From contig CM075347.1 in the NCBI GenBank assembly GCA_037693485.1, positions 143,667,501-143,731,500 of the forward strand: DNA of 64,000 nt, given 5' to 3'. A model generated the notes under the pieces. That model searched no databases. It saw only the letters and a program-made list of their open reading frames with translations, and was not told where the DNA came from. Position numbers and translations under genes: made by a program. This document shows, in pieces, positions 23,129 to 32,256 of this stretch. Positions within the stretch are counted from its first letter, which is position 1; the number at the start of each line of letters is the position of its first letter. This DNA comes from Kitagawia praeruptora. Taxonomy: Eukaryota; Streptophyta; Magnoliopsida; Apiales; Apiaceae.

Positions 23129-25711
23129 ATGGCAAGTATTCAAAGGTCAAGTAATATCAAGATTCCAGCTTTTGATAAAGAAAACTACAACATATGGAAA
23201 AAGAAGATTATGTTATTTATCAAAGCTCAGAATCCATTATTCCTAGGTATTCTGGAAAATGGCCCCTTCGTTCCTCAAAAGGAAATTCCATCTGCTACAG
23301 TTAATGATGTAGTAATCCCAGCTCATTGGGTTGCTAAGAAGCCTACTGAGTATAATGACTCAGAAAAGGAAAAGGTAGCACTGGATGATCATCTGCAACT
23401 CATTCTGCTAGATGCACTTACCCTGGACAAAGCTATGAGTGGAAATATAATAGCATGCAACTCTGCCAGGGATATGTGGAAAAAGATAGAACTGTTATGT
23501 GAAAGAAGCGAAGAGGTCAGAGAAAATCAAAAACAAATACTGGTGTCACAATATGAAGCGTTTATGGGCAAGCATGGAGAAGAGTTAACTCACATGTTTG
23601 AAAGATTTAGCAAACTGATAGCTGAGCTCCAGATTCATGGAAAGTTTTATGAAAAGAAGGAAGTCAATATCAAGTTTCTGCTAACTCTTCCAGAACACCT
23701 CGAGCATAGAGTAACAGCCATAAGAGAGGGAAGAGATTTAAACTCTGTCTCTCTTGAAACATTGTATGGAGTTCTAAAATCTTATGAACTTGAATATTAT
23801 CAAAAGAAAGCCATACAAAGTGGATCCAAAGGATTGATGGCAAACATGGTTGGTGCTCTAGTTGCTCAAGGACCATTATATTTTCAAGCAAGTGAGCAAA
23901 TTCAAACTGATCAACAACCTCAATTTTCATCTGTGAAAATTGAAGAGGTGGTTGAAGATGAAGAAAAGGTTGTCCTTCAACTAGAAGATGTCGAAGATGA
24001 AGAATTCTTCACTCTAGAAGAAATGGAGAAAATGGATAATCCAACCATGGCTTTTATGGCAAGAAAATTCAAAAATATAAGGTTCAGGAGGAACAAGCCA
24101 TATAAGCCTCAAGGTCAATTTCCAAAATATAACCAAGGAAGCTCATCTAAACCTGCTACTGGCACCAAGGGAGGATACAAAACAGGAATGGTAGATAGAT
24201 CAAAGTTTAGATGCTACAATTGCAATGAACTTGGTCACTTTGCTACTGAATGCAAAAGACCAAAACAAATACAAAGAATGGAGAGAGGAACTGGAAGTCA
24301 ATTTAAGAAAGGACAAGGAAAAGCCTATGTGGCTGAAGGAAAATGCTGGGATGAATCTGATGATGAAGAAGAAGAGGAATTTGTGAATCTAGCATTGATG
24401 GCTAGAGAAGATGAAGAAGCATCAACCTCGACAAGTCAGGTACCATCTTTAGTATTACTAGATATGTCTTTAAATGACTATAAGCAAACCATTGAGGAAA
24501 TGAGTACTGAAATGTTTAATATTCACACTAGTTTATCTGTTGCAAATGAAGAAATAGCTAGATTAACTAAAGAAAATGAAGTACTCAGATCCAACAATGA
24601 TGTGTTGTTGTTTAAGACCAGTTCTATTGATTCTTTAGCTCAGGAAAATGAAAGATTAAAAAATGATTTAATCTGTGCTAAAGAGATAGAGGAATATCTA
24701 AGAAAAGAAATTTCTGAAAATGAATTTAAGCTAAAGGCATTTAGAAATTCCTCTAAAATAGTTCAAGAGTATCATGAGAAACATACTGAAAGTAAGAAGA
24801 TAGGCATAGGCTATGATTATAGTAGGAGACCTGGTAAAGAGGCTGTTATACAGAACAATGATGATAACAATACTGTAAGACCTCACATCCTCAAAAATGT
24901 GAGCAATCCAATTTTCAAAAGTACAGAGTTTGAGGTTAATGAAAATTCCCTAATTATTAATCAAGGACTCTGTGATGAAGATGAGAGGGCTGACAGTGTA
25001 TCTAAGAAAGAAAAAGATTCTGTCAAAATGACTATGACAGAAACCGTATCAAACAGCCCAACCAAGTGTTCAAAAGATACTGTCAAGAAGTCACCCAAGA
25101 CAGTAACTTTCAAACCTACTGTCAAGACAGCAAGTACAAAAGGTGCTGTCAAAAATAGCTTGACAGTACCTTCTGAACAGATTGTCAAGACAGTTGTCTC
25201 TAAGTCCAAAAACAGGAATGAGAAGCTAGGCATTGATAAAAAGAATAATTATGCGTATGTTAAGCAGGCACCCAGGAAACTTTGCAATAATTGTGGCTCC
25301 TCACATCATTTAACTCATGTGTGTAAGAAATCAACTAGTAGCATATCTAATGCAACAGAGTTGAAAGGGAACTTACACAAAACCCCCATTATGCAAAGAA
25401 AATTGGTAGTTTGTAATAACATTGACTGTATGCCATGCAAAATAACTGCCATGAGTACATGTTTTAATTTTCAAATTTCATCTAATGAATTATGTTCTTA
25501 TATGCAAACTGCAAAGACTTCTGAATCTACTAAAGAAAGTGAGAAGGCTATTCTCACTAAGAAAAAGTCTAAGTCAATGTCTATATCTAAATGGGTAATG
25601 AAAGAAGTCAAGGAACCATCTTCTGATGACATTGTTTCAAGTATTGATAAAGTTTCTGATGATACTGAGTATGCAGGACCCAACAAGACCTCGGTACCAA
25701 ATGTAAATTAA
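23129..25711 (+). CDS. gag: Copia Gag (capsid and nucleocapsid polyprotein)
   Basis: The open frame extends upstream through the primer site, so the first sensible start is ATG 23129 (MASIQRS), giving about 860 residues. The N-terminal half is a UBN2/DUF4219-type gag (FDKENYNIWKKKI; DMWKKIELLCE). A CCHC zinc knuckle CYNCNELGHFATEC lies near 24211, and a second Cys/His cluster CNNCGSSHHLTHVC near 25282. Acidic stretches flank the knuckle, and a coiled-coil-like Glu/Asn/Lys-rich part follows at 24480-24740. Residues encoded at 24990-25200 repeat DTV/TVK-like words because the DNA there is full of CTGTCA. It ends with TAA 25709-25711, in frame with pol. Length is large for Copia but normal for Sireviruses. 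Confidence 0.9.
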   Translation: MASIQRSSNIKIPAFDKENYNIWKKKIMLFIKAQNPLFLGILENGPFVPQKEIPSATVNDVVIPAHWVAKKPTEYNDSEKEKVALDDHLQLILLDALTLDKAMSGNIIACNSARDMWKKIELLCERSEEVRENQKQILVSQYEAFMGKHGEELTHMFERFSKLIAELQIHGKFYEKKEVNIKFLLTLPEHLEHRVTAIREGRDLNSVSLETLYGVLKSYELEYYQKKAIQSGSKGLMANMVGALVAQGPLYFQASEQIQTDQQPQFSSVKIEEVVEDEEKVVLQLEDVEDEEFFTLEEMEKMDNPTMAFMARKFKNIRFRRNKPYKPQGQFPKYNQGSSSKPATGTKGGYKTGMVDRSKFRCYNCNELGHFATECKRPKQIQRMERGTGSQFKKGQGKAYVAEGKCWDESDDEEEEEFVNLALMAREDEEASTSTSQVPSLVLLDMSLNDYKQTIEEMSTEMFNIHTSLSVANEEIARLTKENEVLRSNNDVLLFKTSSIDSLAQENERLKNDLICAKEIEEYLRKEISENEFKLKAFRNSSKIVQEYHEKHTESKKIGIGYDYSRRPGKEAVIQNNDDNNTVRPHILKNVSNPIFKSTEFEVNENSLIINQGLCDEDERADSVSKKEKDSVKMTMTETVSNSPTKCSKDTVKKSPKTVTFKPTVKTASTKGAVKNSLTVPSEQIVKTVVSKSKNRNEKLGIDKKNNYAYVKQAPRKLCNNCGSSHHLTHVCKKSTSSISNATELKGNLHKTPIMQRKLVVCNNIDCMPCKITAMSTCFNFQISSNELCSYMQTAKTSESTKESEKAILTKKKSKSMSISKWVMKEVKEPSSDDIVSSIDKVSDDTEYAGPNKTSVPNVN

Positions 25712-25723
25712 ACTCTTTCTGTC

Positions 25724-28700
25724 TTGCAGGGAAAGAAAGGTAAACAGGTCATGTGGATAATTGACAGTGGATGTTCCAAACACATGACTGGTGATATATC
25801 CCTGCTATCACAATATGTTGAGAAGGCTGGCCCAATAATAACCTTTGGAGACAACAGCAAATTAAGGTTACACTATGGGATATGGCTGCTTAAAAGCTGG
25901 AAATGTTGTCATTGAAGAAATCTCTCTTGTGGAAGGTTTGAAGCATAATCTGCTCAGTGTCAGTCAATTCACTGACAAAGGATTCAAAGTTAACTTTGTC
26001 ATGATGGAATGCAAAATCTACCACAAGAAGAATAGAAGCCTATCTCTGAAAGGAGTCAGGGAAGGAAGCCTATTTGTTGCAGACTTAAACTCAACAAATG
26101 AGGAAAGAATATTTTGCTTCTACAGCAAAGCAAGTGTTGGAGATAGCATGCTTTGGCACAAGAAACTTTCCCATCTCAACTTCAAAATAATGAACATGCT
26201 AATGAAGAAGGAATTGGTGAGAGGACTACCTCAACAGGAATTCTGTCAAGAAGGACTGTGTGAAGATTGTCAAATGGGAAAACTAAGGAAAGCAATGCAT
26301 AAATCAAAGCAAGTCAACACTAACACTGAAGCACTCAAGTTGATTCACATGGATCTTTTTGGACCAGTGAATGTTCAATCACTATCCAGAAAAAGATATG
26401 CACTGGTCATGATAGATGACTATTCTAGGTACACTTGGGTGAAATTTTAGAATCAAAAGATGAAGCTGCTCAAGAAATCATTGATCACATAAGGGTACTT
26501 GACAGGACCCCTGAAGCAGAAGTTCAATTTCTAAGAAGTGACAATGGAACTGAGTTCAGAAATGCTACACTTGGAAACTTCTGCAAAGATCAAGGGATTG
26601 TTCAACAATTCTCTGCTGCAAGAACTCCACAGCAAAATGGAGTTGTAGAAAGGAAAAATAGGACACTTATTGAAGCTGCAAGGACTATGTTGAGCAATGC
26701 TAAATTACCAACATATTTCTGGGCAGAAGCCATCAACACTGCTTGTTACACACAGAACAGGACACTAATCAACAAGGCTCATGGCAATACTCCTTACTAT
26801 CTTTAGACAAGAAAGAAACCTATTGTCAAGTACTTTCATATTTTTGGAAGCAAGTGCTTTTTGATGAAAGACAACCATGAAAGAAAAGGCAAGTTTGATA
26901 CTAAAGCATATGAAGGCATTTTCATGGGATATGGGATAGAAAGGATTGCCTACAGAGTCTATATCATGGAGCACAAAACAATTGAAGAAAGTGTCAATGT
27001 CACGTTTGATGAAACCAAGGTTCCAGGGTTACATGAGGATGGTCAAATGCAACCCTTCAGATTTGAGAATCAAGAATACTTGGAAATAGAAGAATATGTT
27101 GATGAAGAACCTAGTCTCACTCAATCAATGTGATATGAGAAAGAATCTGTCAATACTCATAATCTAAATCAAACCTCAGCCCAATCACAGACAATTTCAG
27201 GCATCAATCAACAAGACTGTGAGACTGGAGAATTTGAGCTAAATGAGCAGAACAATGAAAATGGTGGAGAATCAAATCCTCATATTGATGAAAGACAATC
27301 TCATCAAACAAGTAGCTTGCCTCAATCAACAAAGTGGATCAGAGATCATACCAGTAATCTAATTATTGGAGATCCCACTACTGGTGTAAGGACAAAGAGG
27401 AATATCTCTGCTGACAGCATGTTTTCATGTTTCTTATCTCAAATGGAACCAAAAATAGTTGAAGAAGCATTGTTGGATTCTGATTGGGTGATGGCCATGC
27501 AGGAAGAGCTCAATCAATTTGAAAGAAACAATGTTTGGAAGCTGGTTCCAAGGCCAAAAGGAAAATCAGTCATTGAGACAAAATGGATCTTCAAAAACAA
27601 GATAGATGAAAGTGGAAATGTGACAAGAAATAAAGCTAGGCTAGTGGCCAAAGGTTACTGTCAACAGGAAGGGATAGATTATGATGAAACATTTGCACCT
27701 GTTGCCAGACCTGAAGCCATAAGAATTTTCTTAGCCTTTGCTGCACACTGCAAATTCAAGGTATTTCAAATGGATGTCAAAAGTGCCTTTCTAAATGGAG
27801 AATTAGAAGAAGAAGTGTATGTTGAACAGCCTCATGGATTTGAGAATGACAAACTGCATAATTTTGTCTACAAGCTGTTCAAGGCTCTATATGGCTTAAA
27901 GCAAGCACCAAGAGCCTGGTATGACACACTATCCACTTTTCTCCTGGAAAATCAATTTGTAAGAGGTATGGTGGATAAAACTTTATTCTATAAATACCAT
28001 GGCAAAGACATCATCCTTGTGCAGATATATGTTGATGACATAATTTTTGGTTCAACAAACGAAAAATTGTGTGAAAAGTTCTCATCTCTAATGAGAAACA
28101 AGTATGAAATGAGCATGATGGGAGAATTAGCATTCTTTCTTGGTCTTCAAATCTATCAGAAGAAGGATGGAATCTTCATCTGTCAATCTAAGTATGTCAA
28201 AGAACTTCTCAAGAAGTTTAACTTAGAAGATTCATCACCTGCCAAGACACCTATCTCAACAGCCACCAAATTAGAGTTATATCCTAAAGGCAAGAAAGTG
28301 GATTCTAGTACCTACAGAGGCATGGTTGGATCATTGCTTTACTTAACAGCAAGCAGGCCAGACATAATGTTTGCTACATGTCTTTGTGCAAGGTTTCAGG
28401 CTGATCCAAAAGAATCACACTTAGTTGCAATTAAAAGAATCTTTAGGTATCTCAAAGGCACCCCAAATCTAGGTCTTTGGTACCCTAGGGAAACTGGATT
28501 TGATCTAATTGGATATTCTAATTCAGACTATGCTGGCTGCAAGATTGACAGAAAAAGTACTACAGGAAGCTGTCAATTTCTTGGGGGGAGATTGGTGTCA
28601 TGGTTCAGTAAGAAGCAACACTCAGTTTCTACATCAACTGCAGAAGCTGAATATATTGCAGCTGGAAGTTGCTGTGCTCAAATACTTTGGATGAAGAATC

Positions 28701-28972
28701 AGTTAATGGATTATGGACTAGAACTGTCAAATATTCCTATCTACTGTGACAACACTAGTGCCACAGCCATATCAGACAATCCAGTTCAACACTCCAGAAC
28801 AAAGCACATTGATATAAGGCATCATTTTATCAGGGAGCATGTTGAAAAGGGAAATGTAAAACTGGTTTATGTTCCAACAGACAAGCAACTTGCAGACATA
28901 TTCACCAAGCCACTGGATGAAGCAACATTTACCAGGTTGGTGAGTGAATTAGGAATGCTAAATCAGGTATGA
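25724..28972 (+). pseudogene. pol: Copia pol: protease, integrase, reverse transcriptase, RNase H (frame-broken)
   Basis: Protease motif IIDSGCSKHMTG lies at 25755. A frameshift near 25870 follows. The integrase zinc finger (LWHKKLSHL...CEDCQMGK) and core (HMDLFGP, then DNGTEF, then PQQNGVVERKNRTL) are present, split by a one-base loss near 26447. Stops interrupt the same frame at 26804-26806 (TAG) and 27131-27133 (TGA). The last long frame (to 28972) carries RT (WIFKNK, MDVKSAFLNGELEE, YGLKQAPRAW, YVDD at 28028-28039) and RNase H (DYAGCKIDRKSTTG, STAEAEYIAA, CDNTSA, KHIDIRHHFIRE). The in-frame stop between gag and pol may be a normal read-through site in this lineage. The other four lesions indicate an inactive copy. 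Confidence 0.92.
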
Positions 28973-29111
28973 TTATCTAACTGGTTTATCAATTCTCAGT
29001 TGCAGCTCATGACAGAAACTTTCAAGGTACTGTAATAAAAAGTACTGTCACTAGAAGGTACTGTCATGAGAAGTTAAGGTACTAGGTGCTACTTGTTCAG
29101 ACAGCATGTTT

Positions 29112-29285
29112 GCTATGACTATGCTATAAGGATTTTTAGATATCATGTTTGCTATGACTATGCTAAAAGGATTTTTAGATATCATGTTTGCTATTACTAT
29201 GCTAAAAGGATTTTTAGATATCATGTTTGCTATGACTATGCTAAAAGGATTTTTAGATATCATGCTTGCTATGACTATGCTAAAA
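29112..29285 (+). repeat. 39-bp tandem repeat, about 4.5 copies
   Basis: The unit GCTATGACTATGCTAAAAGG plus 19 more bases repeats at 29112, 29151, 29190, 29229 and 29268 (last one partial). Being 13 codons long it leaves one frame open on each strand. It is in the non-coding space after RNase H. Confidence 0.9.
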
Positions 29286-29584
29286 TAGTTTTACATGTCT
29301 GTCTTAATACGGTTTTAAGAAATCAAGTGTCCTTAACTTAAGTTATGTGTGAACAGTGACAGCATGATTTTACGCTTAGTTTACTGTCAGATAAACTTAC
29401 TGTCACTCATTAAACTGATTGACAGAAATGTTGTTAGCGCACAGGTTGCTGTCAATGAAAGTTGCTGTCACGAGAAACTACTGTAAAAAATGGTAGAGAA
29501 AGAAAAGCGCACAGGTTACTGTCAATGAAAGTTGCTGTCATGGGAAGTTGCTGTCAAAGATAGTGGAGAGATATATATACATTA

Positions 29585-29589
<5 letters not shown>

Positions 29590-29620
<31 letters not shown>
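29590..29620. repeat. (TA)n microsatellite in the Copia element
   Basis: Run of about 15 TA units between the TGACAG-rich spacer and the first extra ORF. Confidence 0.9.
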
Positions 29621-29622
<2 letters not shown>

Positions 29623-29848
29623 ATTTTTAATCCACCAATCCACGATCTAATAGCAACTGCCACGTAATTTAGCAAGTAAAGTTAATGGGTAAAATCATTA
29701 TCACACGTTCAATTAAGACAGGTTAAATCGATTCATCTTATAAACTGAATCTACCGTTTAATCTACTATCACTTTCATTTGCAAAAACCTTTCAACCTTC
29801 TGCATCCAAAAACCGCATTTTCTCTCTCATTTTTCAAATCATTCAACA

Positions 29849-32143
29849 ATGGCACCTAAACAAAGTGTTGCTCAAACCAACTTTGCTGGTATCTACTCTC
29901 CTAGTGATGCTGATGAAAACTTCAAAGGACTTATTTCCTTCTTAAATAAATCCTACCTAGGTCATGCAATAACCTCATCCCCCAAAATTGATATTGTTAG
30001 AATTGAAAAATTCTGGAAATCTGCAAGTGCTCAAGGAACTGGAGAGAATGAAATAATTAAGTTCAATATAGGTGATGCAAACCATTCTCTTTCAGTAAAG
30101 AATATCAATGAGGCTTTGGGTATTGTGTTGGCCAGTGAAGAAAGCTTTAAGGAACTAGCAACCGATGATACTCTAAAGAGGTTCTTTCTGAAGATTGGGT
30201 ATTCAGGCTCTAAACTTGAAGAAACCTCTGATAAATGGTATCAAATGGGAGAAATGGACAGGAAATATCTGAGAAAGGAGTGGAGCATGATCTTTGATGT
30301 TATGGTGAAGGTGTTCTCTACCAAGTCTACAGGCTGGAATGGAATACCATCATATATCAAGAAACTCACTCATTCTGTAGTCCATGGATACAAGGTGAAC
30401 GTTGGAAAGTTGATTATGGCACAGTTGAAAAGCGCCATAGGCAAAAAGGTATCCATATATCCTCGCTTTTTAACTATGTGTATTAATAATAATTGTGGAA
30501 ATGTTGTAGATACTTCTAATTTTGAAGAATGTCCTGTTTTAAAGAAAAACACACACACATCTCTTAACACACAAAATTTGAATGCACATATTCCACTATG
30601 TTTCACACAACACATGGTTAATCAAGTGCCCAACCTTGGTTTTCAATTACCAACATGTTACACTGTTTTCACAATTGAGAATGAAGCTGAATTAGACCCA
30701 AATTCAGTTAACCCACATTCTACACCATACACTCCACCTAGGGACTCTAGACTACCAAAAGCCCTTAAAATTGCCAAACAGGAATCCAAGAAAAGATCCC
30801 TAGAGAGTGAAACTGGTGACAATGTGGTGAGTCAAGAGGGAGTTACTGCACCTAGTGCAGCAAATAAGGATGGTAGTGAAATAGAACCCACAGTAGCCCC
30901 TTATGAGCCTAAGAAGAAGAGAGCTAGAAGGGCCAAGGTTACTGTCAGCCACTCTACAGTTTCCCAAAAGACTGTAGAGGATGATAGGGAAATAAACTCA
31001 TCTCTAGGTGCATCTTCTCAACAAGAGGCATCTATTGAAATTGGCCTGTCTTCCAAGGCACCTTGTAAAGAGTCTGCACAAACTCAAGAACTCACTCTTG
31101 AGGAACCTGTATTTGAAGATACACACATAGAGATAGAGCACAGTGAGGAATTCACTCATACTGTTGATGTTCCACAATCTTCTTCTGTGGAACAGCCAAT
31201 TAATCAATCTGAACTTCAATCTTCTTCTTTCATTCCTATATCTGTTGTTTCTTCTGAACAACCTAGAGAGGGGGACAGTACCAACCCCTCAGGTTTTGAT
31301 CATCCATCTCAAATCATGGATGAGCCCCCATCTAGTGGTCCACAAGAACCCATTTCTCAAAGTGAAATGGATACTACTCCATCAAACACTGGATTAGATC
31401 AAGATGCAAATTTACCAGAAATTGAAACAGCCAGCATCTTGATCGATTCCCTCAAAGCATCTTACCCTAGGGAAGTTGCTGTCACAGCCAAAGATGCTGT
31501 CAATGACAAACCAGAAGGTGTTGTCAATCAATCAAGTGACAGTACCATTCTGACAAAAGATACTGTCAAAGGTCTTCCTAAAGATGCTGTCATCACTGTT
31601 CAACCACAACTACAAGAAGGATTAGTTGAAGATATCTCTGATGATGACTTGCCTCTTTCCAAGGCTTTCAAGGTAAAATCTTCTCTTTTGCATGTTAGTA
31701 CTGCTCATACTGATGCATCTAGGATGAGTGAGGGAGTGAAAAATAAAAGAGAGATAAAAGAACAGAGAAGTGAGGATAAAAATGAGAGGCAGCCAAATGT
31801 GCTGGCAAAAGGAGAGGGACTTGAGCATGTCCAGAGTGAACTTGAGGGAGCCAGTCAACAAAAGGCATTAGGCCTTGAGGGAATTTCTGTGAGAGATGAT
31901 GAGATCATCTATAAAAACAATGAGAGTGTGAGAACCCCAACAGCCTCCATGCCCCAGACTTATCCTCAACCTCCAAAGAGGCTTAGGTCTGGTGGTCCTT
32001 CTACATCCACAAATGATAGGCTCCTAGCTATTGAGAATCGATGTGCTACAATGGAGAGTCAGCTAGACACCCTATCATCTACTGTGAAGACTGGTTTTGC
32101 TGAAATTCAAGCCACCATGCTGTCACTTTCTTCCTTCATTTAA
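29849..32143 (+). CDS. Extra Copia ORF 1 (Sirevirus env-like position), 764 aa
   Basis: ATG 29849 (MAPKQSV) opens 764 codons after an intergenic spacer, where Sireviruses carry a third gene. The first 280 residues look globular (FKGLISFLNKSYLG; VRIEKFWKSA; SVKNINEALGI; WNGIPSYIKKLTHSVVHG) and resemble the retrotransposon protein domain common in plant elements. The middle is low-complexity with a basic KKKRARRAK patch. The end (DRLLAIENRCATMESQLDTL) is likely a coiled coil. I see no signal peptide or clear membrane anchor, so calling it an envelope is not supported. Function unknown. It ends at TAA, with in-frame sequence open for another 50 codons beyond it. Confidence 0.7.
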   Translation: MAPKQSVAQTNFAGIYSPSDADENFKGLISFLNKSYLGHAITSSPKIDIVRIEKFWKSASAQGTGENEIIKFNIGDANHSLSVKNINEALGIVLASEESFKELATDDTLKRFFLKIGYSGSKLEETSDKWYQMGEMDRKYLRKEWSMIFDVMVKVFSTKSTGWNGIPSYIKKLTHSVVHGYKVNVGKLIMAQLKSAIGKKVSIYPRFLTMCINNNCGNVVDTSNFEECPVLKKNTHTSLNTQNLNAHIPLCFTQHMVNQVPNLGFQLPTCYTVFTIENEAELDPNSVNPHSTPYTPPRDSRLPKALKIAKQESKKRSLESETGDNVVSQEGVTAPSAANKDGSEIEPTVAPYEPKKKRARRAKVTVSHSTVSQKTVEDDREINSSLGASSQQEASIEIGLSSKAPCKESAQTQELTLEEPVFEDTHIEIEHSEEFTHTVDVPQSSSVEQPINQSELQSSSFIPISVVSSEQPREGDSTNPSGFDHPSQIMDEPPSSGPQEPISQSEMDTTPSNTGLDQDANLPEIETASILIDSLKASYPREVAVTAKDAVNDKPEGVVNQSSDSTILTKDTVKGLPKDAVITVQPQLQEGLVEDISDDDLPLSKAFKVKSSLLHVSTAHTDASRMSEGVKNKREIKEQRSEDKNERQPNVLAKGEGLEHVQSELEGASQQKALGLEGISVRDDEIIYKNNESVRTPTASMPQTYPQPPKRLRSGGPSTSTNDRLLAIENRCATMESQLDTLSSTVKTGFAEIQATMLSLSSFI

Positions 32144-32256
32144 GCTACCAACTTAACTAAGGGGGAGAAAGTAATAGATCAGAAAAAGGCTGAGCAACCA
32201 GAAAGGAAAATGGAGATACAAGGGGAAGCTGAAAGACAGGGGGAGCAAAGGAGTAA

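Noticed and set aside
29051..29263. Repetitive 70-codon minus-strand frame
   Set aside because: Created by the 39-bp tandem repeat.
29112..29285. CRISPR-like array
   Set aside because: Direct tandem repeat without unique spacers, in a plant retrotransposon.
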